A stretch of 64,000 bases of DNA from Geminicoccus harenae (GCF_019800005.1 NZ_JABGCL010000018.1:1-64000), one strand, 5' to 3'; shown: positions 50,593-60,360, counted from the stretch's first letter. Numbers and translations are program-made. The notes: generated from the letters alone by a model not told the origin.

Positions 50593-51870
50593 TCAGGACC
50601 GGCCGTCGGGTGCCACCCTCAGGATCTGCCCGTTGCCCTGGTCGGTGACGGCATAGATCGCCCCGTCCGGCCCGACCTTCACGTCGCGGATCCGGTGGCC
50701 GAGATCGATCCGTTCCTCGCTGGCCACGCGGTCGCCGTCCAGGGTCAGCCGCACCAGCCCCTCCGTGGCCAGCCCGCCAATCAGCATGCTGCCCTGCCAC
50801 TCCGGGAACAGGTCGGCATCATAATAGGCCATGCCGGAGGGCGCGATCACCGGGTCCCAGTAATAGACCGGCTGCTCCATCCCCTCCTTGGCGGTGATGC
50901 CCTCGCCGACCGGCTGGCCCGAGTATTCGACGCCGTAGGTGATCACCGGCCAGCCATAGTTCTTGCCGGGCTCCGGCCGGTTCAGCTCGTCGCCGCCTTT
51001 CGGTCCATGCTCGACCGTCCAGAGCCGGCCCTGCCCGTCCAGGGTCGCCGACTGGAGGTTGCGGTGGCCATAGGACCAGATCTCCGCCATGGCGCCGTCC
51101 TGCCCGACGAACGGATTGTCCTCCGGCACCGAGCCGTCGAGGTTCAGCCGGATCACCTTGCCGAAATGGCTGTCCAGCCATTGCGACTGGACCCGGGGCT
51201 CTGGGTCGGAGCGCTCGCCCACGGTCAGGAACAGCTTGTCGTCCGGCGTGAACACGATCCGGGAGCCGTAATGCTTGGTCGACTGCCAGGTCGGCATCTG
51301 CCGGAACAGGATCTCGACATTCTCCAGCGCTGCGGTGCCGCCCTGCTCGCTCAGGCGGGCGCGCGCCAGGGTCGTGCCGTTGCCGCCTTCACGCGGCTCG
51401 GCGAAGCTGAAATAGATCAGCCGGTCCTCGGCAAAGCCCGGGCTCAGCGCCACGTCCAGGAGCCCGCCCTGCCCGCGCGCGTCGACTTCGGGCACGCCCG
51501 TGACCTCGATCCCCTGCCCGCCGCCGGCCGGCAGGATCCGCATGATGCCGGCCTTCTCGGTGACCAGCATCCGCCCGTCCGGCAGAAACTCGAGAGCCCA
51601 GGCACTGTCCAGACCGTCCACGACGGCCGTGACCTCGACCTGGGTCGGCTCCGCCCCGGGCGCCCGGGTCTGGCCGGCAAAGGCCGGCTCCTGGTGCGGG
51701 GCATTGGGCGGGCTGGTCTCGACCGGTGCCTGGGCCGGCCGGGAAGCGGCCTCCGCACCGGTGGCCGGCAGGTTGCCGGTCACTTCTTCGGCCCGCTGCG
51801 CATCGTTGGCATCCACCGTCCCGCAGGCGGCCAGCAGCACGGCCGAGGCGAGCAGGGCAGCACGGTTCAT
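50593..51870 (-). CDS. PQQ-dependent sugar (aldose) dehydrogenase, lipoprotein
   Basis: A 425-residue soluble-type quinoprotein glucose/aldose dehydrogenase (six-bladed beta-propeller, YliI/Asd-like). The signal peptide ends in a lipobox, LLAACG, with the modified Cys near 16. A Pro/Ala/Glu-rich linker runs to about 75. The propeller has WALEFLPDGRMLVTEKAG, SKHYGSRIVF-like STKHYGSRIVFTPDDKLF, WSYGHRNLQSATLDGQGRLW with the conserved GHRN, EHGPKGGDELN and a calcium/PQQ region near the C-terminus. ATG at 51870 has GGGAG nine bases upstream. It would oxidise aldose sugars in the periplasm. Confidence 0.9.
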   Translation of the reverse strand: MNRAALLASAVLLAACGTVDANDAQRAEEVTGNLPATGAEAASRPAQAPVETSPPNAPHQEPAFAGQTRAPGAEPTQVEVTAVVDGLDSAWALEFLPDGRMLVTEKAGIMRILPAGGGQGIEVTGVPEVDARGQGGLLDVALSPGFAEDRLIYFSFAEPREGGNGTTLARARLSEQGGTAALENVEILFRQMPTWQSTKHYGSRIVFTPDDKLFLTVGERSDPEPRVQSQWLDSHFGKVIRLNLDGSVPEDNPFVGQDGAMAEIWSYGHRNLQSATLDGQGRLWTVEHGPKGGDELNRPEPGKNYGWPVITYGVEYSGQPVGEGITAKEGMEQPVYYWDPVIAPSGMAYYDADLFPEWQGSMLIGGLATEGLVRLTLDGDRVASEERIDLGHRIRDVKVGPDGAIYAVTDQGNGQILRVAPDGRS

Positions 51871-51962
51871 TGGCCAGATCTCCCGACATTGCACTCCTGG
51901 CCACCAAGCTAGGCCGGGGGTGCCGCGGGAAAAGGGCCACGGCCGCTGACGGACCGGAGCGG

Positions 51963-52196
51963 TCAGCCGCGCAGCGTGACGATCCCGGAGGTCAGGAACC
52001 AGTGGAACGCCCAGACCGCGAGCGCCGCCAGCACGGTCGTGATCGCCGCCTTGATCCACAGCCGCGGCTGCGCCGGGGCGCTCTCGGCATGGCCGCGTCC
52101 CGGCTCGTCGGGCGGATGGGCGCCGAACGGCAGCGCCATGAAGAAGATCATCCACCAGGCGATGACATAGCTGACGAGGAGTTCGAAGAAGGTCAT
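51963..52196 (-). CDS. DUF1467 family membrane protein
   Basis: A 77-residue protein with two membrane helices. The N-terminus FFELLVSYVIAWWMIFFMALPFG is the DUF1467 signature (quoted in part: AWWMIFFMALPFG), followed by a polar, acidic loop and a second helix ending AVWAFHWFL. The family is restricted to alphaproteobacteria and usually lies between mce and proS, as here. Function unknown. Confidence 0.88.
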   Translation of the reverse strand: MTFFELLVSYVIAWWMIFFMALPFGAHPPDEPGRGHAESAPAQPRLWIKAAITTVLAALAVWAFHWFLTSGIVTLRG

Positions 52197-52226
52197 GCTT
52201 CGTCTACGTGTGGGACCGGTGCGGGC

Positions 52227-52634
52227 TCAGGCCTGCTCGAGCTCGACCAGCGCCCCGTCCATGTCCTTGGGATGGAGGAACAGGACCGGCTTGCCGTGCG
52301 CGCCGATCTTGGGCCGACCATCGCCCAGCACCCTGGCACCCGCCGCCTGCAGCCGGGCGCTGGCGGCCATCAGATCATCGACCTCGTGGCAGATATGATG
52401 GATGCCGCCGGCCGGATTCCTGGCGAGGAAGGCAGCGATCGGCGACTGCTCGCCCAGCACGCCCAGAAGCTCGATCTTGGTGTTGGGCAGCGTCACGAAC
52501 ACCACCTGCACCCCGTGCTCGGGCAGGTCCTGGACGTCCGAGACCTCGGCCCCCAGCAGGTCGCGCCAGCGCGCCCGCGCCGCCAGGAGGTCGGGCACCG
52601 CGATCGCGACATGGTTCAGGCGGCCGAGCTGCAT
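52227..52634 (-). CDS. mce: Methylmalonyl-CoA epimerase
   Basis: A 135-residue glyoxalase-fold enzyme that interconverts (R)- and (S)-methylmalonyl-CoA in propionyl-CoA metabolism. LNHVAIAVPDL (6-16) holds the first metal His, KIELLGVLGE the Glu pair, GGIHHICHEVDDL (about 76-88) the second His, and a C-terminal ALVELEQ the last Glu. Length and pattern fit the family. It lies 3 bp after the RNase J gene. Confidence 0.93.
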   Translation of the reverse strand: MQLGRLNHVAIAVPDLLAARARWRDLLGAEVSDVQDLPEHGVQVVFVTLPNTKIELLGVLGEQSPIAAFLARNPAGGIHHICHEVDDLMAASARLQAAGARVLGDGRPKIGAHGKPVLFLHPKDMDGALVELEQA

Positions 52635-52637
52635 CGG

Positions 52638-54326
52638 TCAGTCGTCCTCCAGCGCATCGAGGGTGCGGTTGTCCAGGCGCGACACCTGCACCTCGATGAT
52701 CGGCCGCCGGTCGCGCGGCAGGACGAAGGCCTGGCGGACCGCCGTGCGCACGGCGTCCTTCACCCGCTCGTCCTGCGCGGCATCGTCGTCCGAGAGCGCT
52801 TCCACGGCCGCCACCACCGCGTCGATCACGTCTCGGCCGGCACTCTGCGGCGCATGGTCGCCTGCCCCCAGATCGGCCACGATCGGCGGGGCCAGCACGC
52901 TGCCATAGCCGTCCAGCACCAGGCTCACCATGATGGTGCCATGGTTCATCAGGCGGCGCCGGGTGCGGAACATTTCGTCACCCACGCCGCGGATCCGGTT
53001 GGAATCCAGGGCGAGCCGCCCGGTCGGCACCGAATCGACCACCCGCGCGTCGCCAGGCGCCAGCATCAGCACGTCGCCATTGTCGATCCGGATCGGGTTC
53101 GGCACGCCCAGCGTCTTGGCCAGCTCGTGATGGGCGCGCAGATGGCGCGGCTCGCCATGCACCGGTACGAGGATCTTCGGCCGGATCCAGCGGATCATCC
53201 GCTCCAGCTCGTCGCGCGAGGGATGGCCCGAGACATGGACGAAATGATCCTCCTCGGTGATCACCTCCACGCCGTTGCGCACCAGCTGGTTGTGCATGTC
53301 GTAGAGCTTGCGCTCGTTGCCCGGGATGATCTTGGAGCTGAAGATCGCCGTGTCGCCCGCCTCCAGCTTGATGAAGGGGTGGCTGTTGCCGGCGATCCGG
53401 GCGAGCGCCGAGCGCGGCTCGCCCTGGCTGCCGGTGCAGATCAGCAGGACCTTGTCGCGCTGCAGCGAGGCCGCCTCGCGCGCATCGATCGGGCGCGGCG
53501 CGTCCGCCAGGTAACCGACCTCGCGGGCCGCCTCCAGCATTCGCAGCATGGAGCGCCCGACGATCGCCGGAATGCGCCCGCTGGCCTTGGCCGCCTGGAG
53601 CATCGAGCCGATCCGGGCGATGTTGGAGGAGAAGGTGGTGATCAGCACCCGCTTCTTCTGCCGGCCCACCAGCTCGATCAGGCTGTCGCGCACCTCGGCT
53701 TCCGAACCGCTGTCGCCCGGCCTGAGCGCGTTGGTGCTGTCGCCCAGCATGGCCAGCACGCCTTCCCGACCGAGCTCGGTAAGCTGGTCGATGGGGGTGC
53801 GCTCCCCCACCAGCGGCTCGGGGTCGAGCTTCCAGTCGCCGGTGTGCAGGACATTGCCGTACTCGGTGTGCAGCACCAGGGAGTTGGCGTCCGGCACCGA
53901 ATGGGTCACGTGGATGAAGCTCAGCTCGAAACCGCCGACACGAAAGCGCTGGCCGGGCTCGACGACGTTGATCTGGACCTCGCGGCCGAACGGCACGTCG
54001 TCCAGCTTGCGCTCCAGCGCGGCCGCCACGAAGGGCGTGCACCAGATCGGGCAGCGCAGCCGCGGCCAGAGATAGGGCACCCCGCCATAATGGTCCTCAT
54101 GGGCGTGGGTGATCACCAGGCCCTCCAGCTCCGGCAGGCGCTCGGTAAAGCCGATGTCGGGCAGGATGATGTCCACGCCCGGCAGGCTCTCGTCGGCAAA
54201 GCTGATGCCGAGGTCGACCATCAGCCACTGGCCATCCACGCCGTAGAGCGCGGTGTTCATGCCGATCTCGCCCACGCCACCCAGAGGAATGAAGCGCAGG
54301 CCCGGGGTATTCTCGGTTGGATGCAT
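52638..54326 (-). CDS. rnj: Ribonuclease J
   Basis: A 562-residue metallo-beta-lactamase/beta-CASP nuclease that processes rRNA and degrades mRNA 5' to 3' and by internal cleavage. The zinc motif HAHEDH is at 74-79. GDWKLDPEP holds a further Asp, and GDSTNALRPG, TTFSSNIARI, SGHPSRDEL and VPVHGEPRHLRAH are the conserved beta-CASP motifs. The C-terminal domain (about 460-562) ends VLPRDRRPIIEVQVSRL. ATG at 54326 is preferred to the GTG codon before it. Confidence 0.95.
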   Translation of the reverse strand: MHPTENTPGLRFIPLGGVGEIGMNTALYGVDGQWLMVDLGISFADESLPGVDIILPDIGFTERLPELEGLVITHAHEDHYGGVPYLWPRLRCPIWCTPFVAAALERKLDDVPFGREVQINVVEPGQRFRVGGFELSFIHVTHSVPDANSLVLHTEYGNVLHTGDWKLDPEPLVGERTPIDQLTELGREGVLAMLGDSTNALRPGDSGSEAEVRDSLIELVGRQKKRVLITTFSSNIARIGSMLQAAKASGRIPAIVGRSMLRMLEAAREVGYLADAPRPIDAREAASLQRDKVLLICTGSQGEPRSALARIAGNSHPFIKLEAGDTAIFSSKIIPGNERKLYDMHNQLVRNGVEVITEEDHFVHVSGHPSRDELERMIRWIRPKILVPVHGEPRHLRAHHELAKTLGVPNPIRIDNGDVLMLAPGDARVVDSVPTGRLALDSNRIRGVGDEMFRTRRRLMNHGTIMVSLVLDGYGSVLAPPIVADLGAGDHAPQSAGRDVIDAVVAAVEALSDDDAAQDERVKDAVRTAVRQAFVLPRDRRPIIEVQVSRLDNRTLDALEDD

Positions 54327-54676
54327 CACTTGGTGTCGGTCTCGTCCGTTCGCGTTTCACAATCCCGGACGAAAGCGGGTCCGGGTCCACATGGCGGACA
54401 GCCCGGCTCCGTGCGCGAACGGCGGGGTCGGATCATGGGAGATCCTCCGCGCTGACCGTCGGCGCACCGGTGGAGACGGGCCGAGAAAGGCTGGCCGGGC
54501 CGCATGGCCGGCAAGATGGCGAAGTGGGATGCCGATCGTGCTTCGGCAAGATGGCGATCGTCGCAGCAGGGTCGCTGGCTGCCGGCCGGCTCACGGTTGC
54601 GCCGCCGCCGGGTGGCGGGGCGGCAGGGCCGGCGGCGATGGCACGAGGCATGGACGGCATTCACTCCTGCCGTCTT
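54327..54676. other. 350-bp gap without a gene between birA and RNase J; pantothenate kinase gene absent
   Basis: In many related alphaproteobacteria a type III pantothenate kinase gene (coaX) of about 780 bp lies between birA and rnj. Here only 350 bp is left and no frame resembles CoaX. The stretch is GC-rich and contains a 14-base direct repeat, CGGCAAGATGGCGA, at 54509-54522 and 54544-54557. Open frames in it have compositions typical of chance frames. It may carry the rnj promoter. Confidence 0.5.
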
Positions 54677-55465
54677 CTACGCGGTTGTGGCGGATCCTGC
54701 CAGGGCTTCGCCCGCGAACAGGACCTCGCCGGCGGTGATCCGCTGCAGCCGGCCGGTATCGACCAGGAGCGCACCCTCGCCGTCGATGCCGACATAGGTC
54801 CCGCTCAGCACCTCCCGCCCGGGCCGGATCAGGATGGGCGTGCCCGGCGGCAGGCCATAGGCACTCCAGGCACCGGTGATCGCCGCCATGCCATCCTGGC
54901 GCCAGGCAGCGTAGTTGCGGGCGAGGCGATCCAGCAGCAGCGCTTCCACGGCACCGGGCTCCGCTGCCGGCAGCAGCGTGGTCAGCGCAGCACTCGGCCG
55001 GTCCGGGAGAACCGGTGCCTCGGCGATGTTCACGCCCATGCCGATCGAGACCCATTCCACCTGCTGGCCGGACCCGGATTCGGACTCGAGCAGGATCCCG
55101 GCCAGCTTGGCGCCGTCCAGCAGCAGGTCGTTCGGCCATTTCAGGTGAAGGCGGCCCAGCGGGGCGCCGAGTGCCGCGCAGGCCTCGGCCAGCGACAGGC
55201 CGGCCACCAGTGCCAGCCCCGCCACCGCGATGGCCGGCCGCCCCGGACGCAGCAGCAGGGTCAAATAGAGATTGCCCGCAGGCGAGGTCCAGCCCCGGCC
55301 GTGGCGACCGCGGCCGGCGGTCTGGCGCCCGGCCACCACCACCAGCCCCTCCCCGGCCCCGGCCCTGGCGCGCTCACGCACCAGGTCCATGGTGCTGGGC
55401 AGCTCCGGATAGCGCTCGACCCGCCAGACCAGGCCGGTGCCCGGCTCCTCAGTGGAAGATGGCAC
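54677..55465 (-). CDS. birA: Biotin-[acetyl-CoA-carboxylase] ligase, monofunctional
   Basis: A biotin protein ligase of about 262 residues that attaches biotin to carboxylase carrier domains. The order is SLPSTMD-like ELPSTMDLV, GRQTAGRGRHGRGWTSPAGN (biotinyl-AMP loop, quoted at 20), then LKWPNDLLLDGAKLAGIL and the GIGVNV-type SIGMGVNIAE. No N-terminal repressor helix-turn-helix is present. The start is uncertain: GTG at 55465 is used, another GTG lies at 55483, and either way the gene overlaps the end of nuoN. Position after nuoN is standard for the group. Confidence 0.93.
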   Translation of the reverse strand: MPSSTEEPGTGLVWRVERYPELPSTMDLVRERARAGAGEGLVVVAGRQTAGRGRHGRGWTSPAGNLYLTLLLRPGRPAIAVAGLALVAGLSLAEACAALGAPLGRLHLKWPNDLLLDGAKLAGILLESESGSGQQVEWVSIGMGVNIAEAPVLPDRPSAALTTLLPAAEPGAVEALLLDRLARNYAAWRQDGMAAITGAWSAYGLPPGTPILIRPGREVLSGTYVGIDGEGALLVDTGRLQRITAGEVLFAGEALAGSATTA

Positions 55466-56900
55466 TCGCCGCGATCCCGGCACTGGCGAACAGCGGGTTG
55501 ATCGCCAGCACCGCCACGATCAGGAGGATGGCCGAGATGCCAGCTACCGCACCGATGGCCGGCCGGAGCGGCAGGTCGAACGGCTCGGCCGCCTGGTCGA
55601 ACCAGACCAGCTTCACGATCCGCAGGTAATAGTAGCAGGCCACCACGCTGGAGAGCAGGCCGATCACCGCGAGCCAGGTCAGGTTCGCGTCGATCGCCGC
55701 CTTGAAGACGTAGAACTTGCCGAAGAAGCCGGCCGTCGGCGGGATGCCCGCCAGCGAGAACATCAGGATCGTCAGGATGAGTGCCAGGATCGGCTGGCGG
55801 CGCGACAGGCCGGCCAGCTCGTTGATGTCCTCGACATAGCTGCCCTGGCGGCGCATCGCCAGGATGCAGGCGAACGTGCCGAGCGTCATGACCATGTAGA
55901 TCGCCATGAACACCAGCACGCCATCCACGCCGTCCCGCGTGCCCGCCGCCAGGCCCACCAGGGCGTAGCCGATGTTGGCGATGCCGGAATAGGCCATCAG
56001 CCGCTTGAAGTTGGTCTGCATGATCGCGGCGAAGGCACCCAGCAGCATCGACGCGATCGCGACGAACACGATGATCTGCTGCCACTGGCCGACCCAGGCG
56101 CCGAACGGGTCGATCAGGACGCGCAGGAGCAGGCCCATGGCAGCGAGCTTGGGTGCCGAGGCGATATAGGCGCCGACCGGCGTGGGTGCCCCCTCGTAGA
56201 CGTCGGGCGTCCACATGTGGAACGGCACCACGCCCAGCTTGAAGCAGATGCCGGCGGCGATGAAGACCAGGCCCACCAGGGCGCCCGACGAGAGCGACGC
56301 GTTCTCGTCGCGGAGCAGGCTGCCGATCTGGTCGAACATCACCGTGCCGGTGAAGCCATAGACCAGCGAGATGCCGTAAAGCAGCAGGCCGGAGGCGAGC
56401 GAGCCCAGGATGAAGTATTTCAGGCCGGCCTCGGTCGAGCGCAGCGTGTCGCGATGGCCCGCCGCCAGCACGTAGACCGACAGGCTCTGCAGCTCCAGGC
56501 TCATGTAGAGGGCCAGGAAGCTGTTGGCCGAGACCATCATCCCCATGCCCAGCGCGCCGAACAGGGCCAGCAACGGGAACTCGAACCGCGCGATGCGCTC
56601 GTCTTCCAGGAAGTTCTGGGAGACCAGGATGGCGGCGGCCACGCCCACGTAGATCAGGACCTTGAGGAAGGCGGCGAACGCATCCATCCGGAAGTGGCCG
56701 CCGAACGTGTCGGCCGCCGTCTTGTCCGAGGCCAGGATGATCGCGGCTGCGATCACGAGCGACAGCGCGCTCAAGGGGCCGATCAGCCGGACGCCGTCCC
56801 CCTCGCGCAGGACGCCGATCACCAGGAAGAGCAGCCCGGCCAGCAGCAGGAGGAACTCCGGCAGGGCCGGCATCAGGTCGAGGAGCGGTGCTGGGGTCAT
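55449..56900 (-). CDS. nuoN: NADH-quinone oxidoreductase subunit N
   Basis: A 483-residue antiporter-like membrane subunit of complex I. About 14 hydrophobic helices are visible, with the proton-antiport (Proton_antipo_M) pattern: ELQSLSVYVLAA with a key Glu, AGLKYFILGSLASGLLLYG, LGVVPFHMWTPDVYEGAPT and MAYSGIANIGYALVG. Conserved Lys and Glu in the transport half-channels appear intact. It is the last nuo gene, 19 bp after nuoM, and its end overlaps birA. Confidence 0.97.
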   Translation of the reverse strand: MTPAPLLDLMPALPEFLLLLAGLLFLVIGVLREGDGVRLIGPLSALSLVIAAAIILASDKTAADTFGGHFRMDAFAAFLKVLIYVGVAAAILVSQNFLEDERIARFEFPLLALFGALGMGMMVSANSFLALYMSLELQSLSVYVLAAGHRDTLRSTEAGLKYFILGSLASGLLLYGISLVYGFTGTVMFDQIGSLLRDENASLSSGALVGLVFIAAGICFKLGVVPFHMWTPDVYEGAPTPVGAYIASAPKLAAMGLLLRVLIDPFGAWVGQWQQIIVFVAIASMLLGAFAAIMQTNFKRLMAYSGIANIGYALVGLAAGTRDGVDGVLVFMAIYMVMTLGTFACILAMRRQGSYVEDINELAGLSRRQPILALILTILMFSLAGIPPTAGFFGKFYVFKAAIDANLTWLAVIGLLSSVVACYYYLRIVKLVWFDQAAEPFDLPLRPAIGAVAGISAILLIVAVLAINPLFASAGIAASAIFH

Positions 56901-56919
56901 CGTTCTGGTTCCTTGCCGC

Positions 56920-58422
56920 TCACTCGCCGGCGACGGCGGCAGTGTCCACCGTCTGGGTCTGCTGGATCAGGTGGGCCACGGCCGGCTCCATCGGCCGGGT
57001 GAAGAAGACCGGGTAGATGCCCAGCCACAGCGTCAGGAGCACGAGCGGTGCGAAGGCCACCATCTCGTTCCAGCGCAGGTCCTTGATCGACTTCAGGTCG
57101 TCCCGGGTGATGGTGCCGAAGATGACCCGCCGGTAGAGCCAGAGCATGTAGGCGGCACCCAGGATCATGCCGGTCGCGGCCAGGGCGGCCACCCAGCTGT
57201 TCACCTGGAACACGCCGACGATGACCATGACCTCGCCGACGAAGCCCGACGTGCCCGGCAGGCCCACCGAGGCCATGCTGAAGAACAGGAAGATCACGGC
57301 ATAGATCGGCATCCGGTCGGCCAGGCCGCCATAGCGCGCGATCTCGCGGCTGTGGATCCGGTCATAGACCACGCCCACCACCATGAAGAGGGCCGCCGAG
57401 ACGACGCCGTGCGAGAGCATCTGCACCACGCTGCCCTGGATGCCCAGCGCGTTGGGGGTGAAGCAGCCGATCGTCACCAGGCCCATATGGGCCACCGACG
57501 AATAGGCGATCAGCTTCTTCATGTCCTGCTGCACCAGCGCCACCAGCGAGGTGTAGACCACGGCGATGGCCGACAGCGTGAACACGAAGGGCGCGAAATA
57601 GGCCGAGGCCTCGGGCAGCATCGGCACCGAGAAGCGCAAAAAGCCGTAGCCGCCGAGCTTGAGCAGCACGCCCGCCAGCAGCACCGAGCCGCCGGTCGGC
57701 GCCTCGACATGGGCGTCCGGCAGCCAGGTATGGAACGGCCACATCGGCACCTTGACCGCGAACGCCGCGAACATGGCGATCCACAGCCAGTACTGCATCG
57801 AGAGGGGGATCTCGGCATTCTGCAGGACGGCCAGGTCGGTGGTGCCGGTTTCCAGGAAGATCGCCAGGATCGCGATCAGGAACAGGACCGAGCCCGCCAG
57901 CGTGTAGAGAAAGAACTTGAACGAGGCATAGATCCGGCGCGGGCCGCCCCAGATGCCGATGATCAAATACATCGGGATCAGGATCGCCTCGAAGAACACG
58001 TAGAACAGCACCATGTCGAGCGCGCAGAACACGCCGATCATCAGGCTGTCCATGACCAGGAAGGCGACCATGTACTCCTTGACCCGGTGCTCGACCGAGT
58101 ACCAGGAGCCGACCACCACCAGCACGGTCAGCAGGGCGGAGAGCGGGATGAACCACAAGGAGATCCCGTCGATCCCCATATGGTACTCGACGCCCAGGCC
58201 CGGCAGCCACTGGGCGCGCTCGACGAACTGGAAGCCCGGCTGGGCCGGGTCGAAGCCCGCCACCAGGAACAGGGAGAGGAGGAAGGTGACGCCCGAGGTC
58301 CACAAGGCGACGCTGCGGGCGTTGCGGATCACCACCTCGCCGTCACCGCGGATCACCAGGATGATCGCTGCCCCCAGGAGCGGGAGGAACGTCACCAGCG
58401 AGAGGAGTGGCCAGTCGCTCAT
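56920..58422 (-). CDS. nuoM: NADH-quinone oxidoreductase subunit M
   Basis: A 500-residue proton-pumping antiporter-like subunit. YHMGIDGISLWFIPLSALL, FFEAILIPMYLIIGIWGG, VKVPMWPFHTWLPDAHVEAP and AYSSVAHMGLVTIG are the classical NuoM motifs, including the essential Glu and Lys residues. It is separated from nuoL by 8 bp. Confidence 0.97.
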   Translation of the reverse strand: MSDWPLLSLVTFLPLLGAAIILVIRGDGEVVIRNARSVALWTSGVTFLLSLFLVAGFDPAQPGFQFVERAQWLPGLGVEYHMGIDGISLWFIPLSALLTVLVVVGSWYSVEHRVKEYMVAFLVMDSLMIGVFCALDMVLFYVFFEAILIPMYLIIGIWGGPRRIYASFKFFLYTLAGSVLFLIAILAIFLETGTTDLAVLQNAEIPLSMQYWLWIAMFAAFAVKVPMWPFHTWLPDAHVEAPTGGSVLLAGVLLKLGGYGFLRFSVPMLPEASAYFAPFVFTLSAIAVVYTSLVALVQQDMKKLIAYSSVAHMGLVTIGCFTPNALGIQGSVVQMLSHGVVSAALFMVVGVVYDRIHSREIARYGGLADRMPIYAVIFLFFSMASVGLPGTSGFVGEVMVIVGVFQVNSWVAALAATGMILGAAYMLWLYRRVIFGTITRDDLKSIKDLRWNEMVAFAPLVLLTLWLGIYPVFFTRPMEPAVAHLIQQTQTVDTAAVAGE

Positions 58423-58430
58423 GAGATCCC

Positions 58431-60353
58431 TCAGCGCACGAAGAACAGGTACCAGGTGACCAGCGCGGCGACGCCGATCAGCATGGCAAAGGCATAGTGG
58501 TAGACATAGCCGGTCTGCAGCCGGGCCGTCTGGCGGGCGAGCCGGCCGGTGGCAGCCGCCACCCCGTCCGGCCCGAACCCGTCGATGACCAGCCCGTCGC
58601 CGCCCCGCCAGAACACGGAGCCGACTGCCTTGGCCGGCTGGACGAAGATCCGGTCATAGAGCTCGTCGAAATACCACTTGTTCAGCAGGAACAGGTAGAC
58701 CGGGCGAAGGGCGGCAGCGATCCGGCCGGGCACGCTCGGCACCAGGAGGTAGAGCACGAGGGACAGGCCGAACCCGGCCACGCCGACGATCAGCGGGGCG
58801 AACCTCACCAGCGTCGGGACGTGGTGCAGCTCCTCCAGGATGTTGGGCTCCCCGCGCATGAAGATCGCACCGCTCCACCAGGCGGCGTCGGGCGCGATCA
58901 TGCCCTGGGCCAGCCAGCCGGCGAACAGCGCGCCACCGGCCAGGCAGAACAGCGGGACCAGCATGACCATCGGGCTCTCGTGGACATGCTCCATCGTGTG
59001 ATGGTCGGCCCGGGGCGTGCCGTGGAAGGTCAGCCAGAGCAGCCGGCCCGAATAGAAGGCGGTCAGGAAGGCGGCACCGATGCCCAGCCAGAAGGCGTAG
59101 CGGGCGAACGGCGCGTGCGAGGCCCAGGCCGCCTCCAGGATCGCGTCCTTGGAGTAGTAGCCGGCGAAGAACGGGATGCCCATCAGCGCCAGCGAGCCGA
59201 TCCACATCATCGCGTAGGTGATCGGGATCTTGTTCCAGATCCCGCCCATCTTCCGCATGTCCTGCTCGTGGTGCATCGCATGGATCACCGAGCCCGCACC
59301 CAGGAACAGCAGCGCCTTGAAGAAGGCGTGGGTGAACAGGTGGAAGACACCGGCACTGTAGGCCGACACGCCGCAGGCGAAGAACATGTAGCCGAGCTGC
59401 GAGCAGGTCGAATACGCGATCACCCGCTTGATGTCGTTCTGCACCATGCCGATCGTGGCGGCGAAGAACGCGGTGGAAGCGCCGATGAAGGCGACCATCG
59501 CCAGGGCGGTGGGCGCGTACTCGTAGAGCGGGCTGAACCGCGCCACCAGGAACACGCCGGCGGTCACCATGGTCGCGGCATGGATCAGCGCCGAGACCGG
59601 AGTCGGGCCCTCCATGGCGTCCGGCAGCCAGGTATGGAGGCCGAGCTGCGCCGACTTGCCCATCGCACCGATGAACAGCAGCACGCCGATGATGGTGAGC
59701 GTGTTGAACTCGTAGCCGAACACCACGATCGTGCTGTCGGCAAAGCTCGCGGCGTTGGCGAAGATCACGTCGTACTGGACGCTGTCGAACACCAGGTAGC
59801 AGGCGGCGATACCCAGGATGAGGCCGAAGTCACCCACCCGGTTGACGATGAACGCTTTCATCGCCGCGGCACAGGCCGAGGCGCGGTCGTACCAGAAGCC
59901 GATCAGCAGGTAGGAGGCGACACCCACCCCTTCCCAGCCGAAGAAGAGCTGGATGAGGTTGTCGCTGGTCACCAGCATCAGCATGGCGAAGGTGAACAGC
60001 GACAGATACGACATGAAGCGCGGGATCGACGCGTCCTCAGCCATGTAGCCGACCGAGTAGACGTGGATCAGGAAGCTGATGAAGCTCACCACCAGCATCA
60101 TGCTGGCGGACAGCCCGTCGATCCGGAGCGCCCACTGGGTGTCGAACGAGCCGACCACGATCCAGTCGAACAGGACGACCTTGAACGGCTCGCCATAGAT
60201 GTTGAGGAAGAAGCTCGCGATCGCGCAGGCGGCGGACAGCGCCATGAACCCGCAGGTCACCACCTGCGAGGCGCGGTCGCCGATCATGCGGCCGAACAGG
60301 CCGGCGATCAGGGCGCCGACGAGCGGCGCGAACACCAGGATCGTGTAGAGCAT
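58431..60353 (-). CDS. nuoL: NADH-quinone oxidoreductase subunit L
   Basis: A 640-residue subunit, the most distal antiporter-like part of the membrane arm. An N-terminal region with FDTQWALRIDGLSASM is followed by LFFGWEGVGVASYLLIGFWY, GKSAQLGLHTWLPDAMEGPTP and YSTCSQLGYMFFACG. The C-terminal part carries the long lateral helix region and a final membrane anchor (AMLIGVAALVTWYLFF). It starts 7 bp after nuoK. Confidence 0.97.
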   Translation of the reverse strand: MLYTILVFAPLVGALIAGLFGRMIGDRASQVVTCGFMALSAACAIASFFLNIYGEPFKVVLFDWIVVGSFDTQWALRIDGLSASMMLVVSFISFLIHVYSVGYMAEDASIPRFMSYLSLFTFAMLMLVTSDNLIQLFFGWEGVGVASYLLIGFWYDRASACAAAMKAFIVNRVGDFGLILGIAACYLVFDSVQYDVIFANAASFADSTIVVFGYEFNTLTIIGVLLFIGAMGKSAQLGLHTWLPDAMEGPTPVSALIHAATMVTAGVFLVARFSPLYEYAPTALAMVAFIGASTAFFAATIGMVQNDIKRVIAYSTCSQLGYMFFACGVSAYSAGVFHLFTHAFFKALLFLGAGSVIHAMHHEQDMRKMGGIWNKIPITYAMMWIGSLALMGIPFFAGYYSKDAILEAAWASHAPFARYAFWLGIGAAFLTAFYSGRLLWLTFHGTPRADHHTMEHVHESPMVMLVPLFCLAGGALFAGWLAQGMIAPDAAWWSGAIFMRGEPNILEELHHVPTLVRFAPLIVGVAGFGLSLVLYLLVPSVPGRIAAALRPVYLFLLNKWYFDELYDRIFVQPAKAVGSVFWRGGDGLVIDGFGPDGVAAATGRLARQTARLQTGYVYHYAFAMLIGVAALVTWYLFFVR

Positions 60354-60360
60354 CGCCCGC

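Noticed and set aside
51726..54455. A 909-codon frame opposite RNase J, mce and the aldose dehydrogenase gene
   Set aside because: It spans several genuine genes and their gaps on the other strand; composition is typical of antisense frames.
54326..54664. Possible CoaX or small gene between birA and RNase J
   Set aside because: The 112-codon frame is Arg/Pro/Cys-rich with no pantothenate kinase motif (no DxGNT-type start) and no ribosome-binding site.
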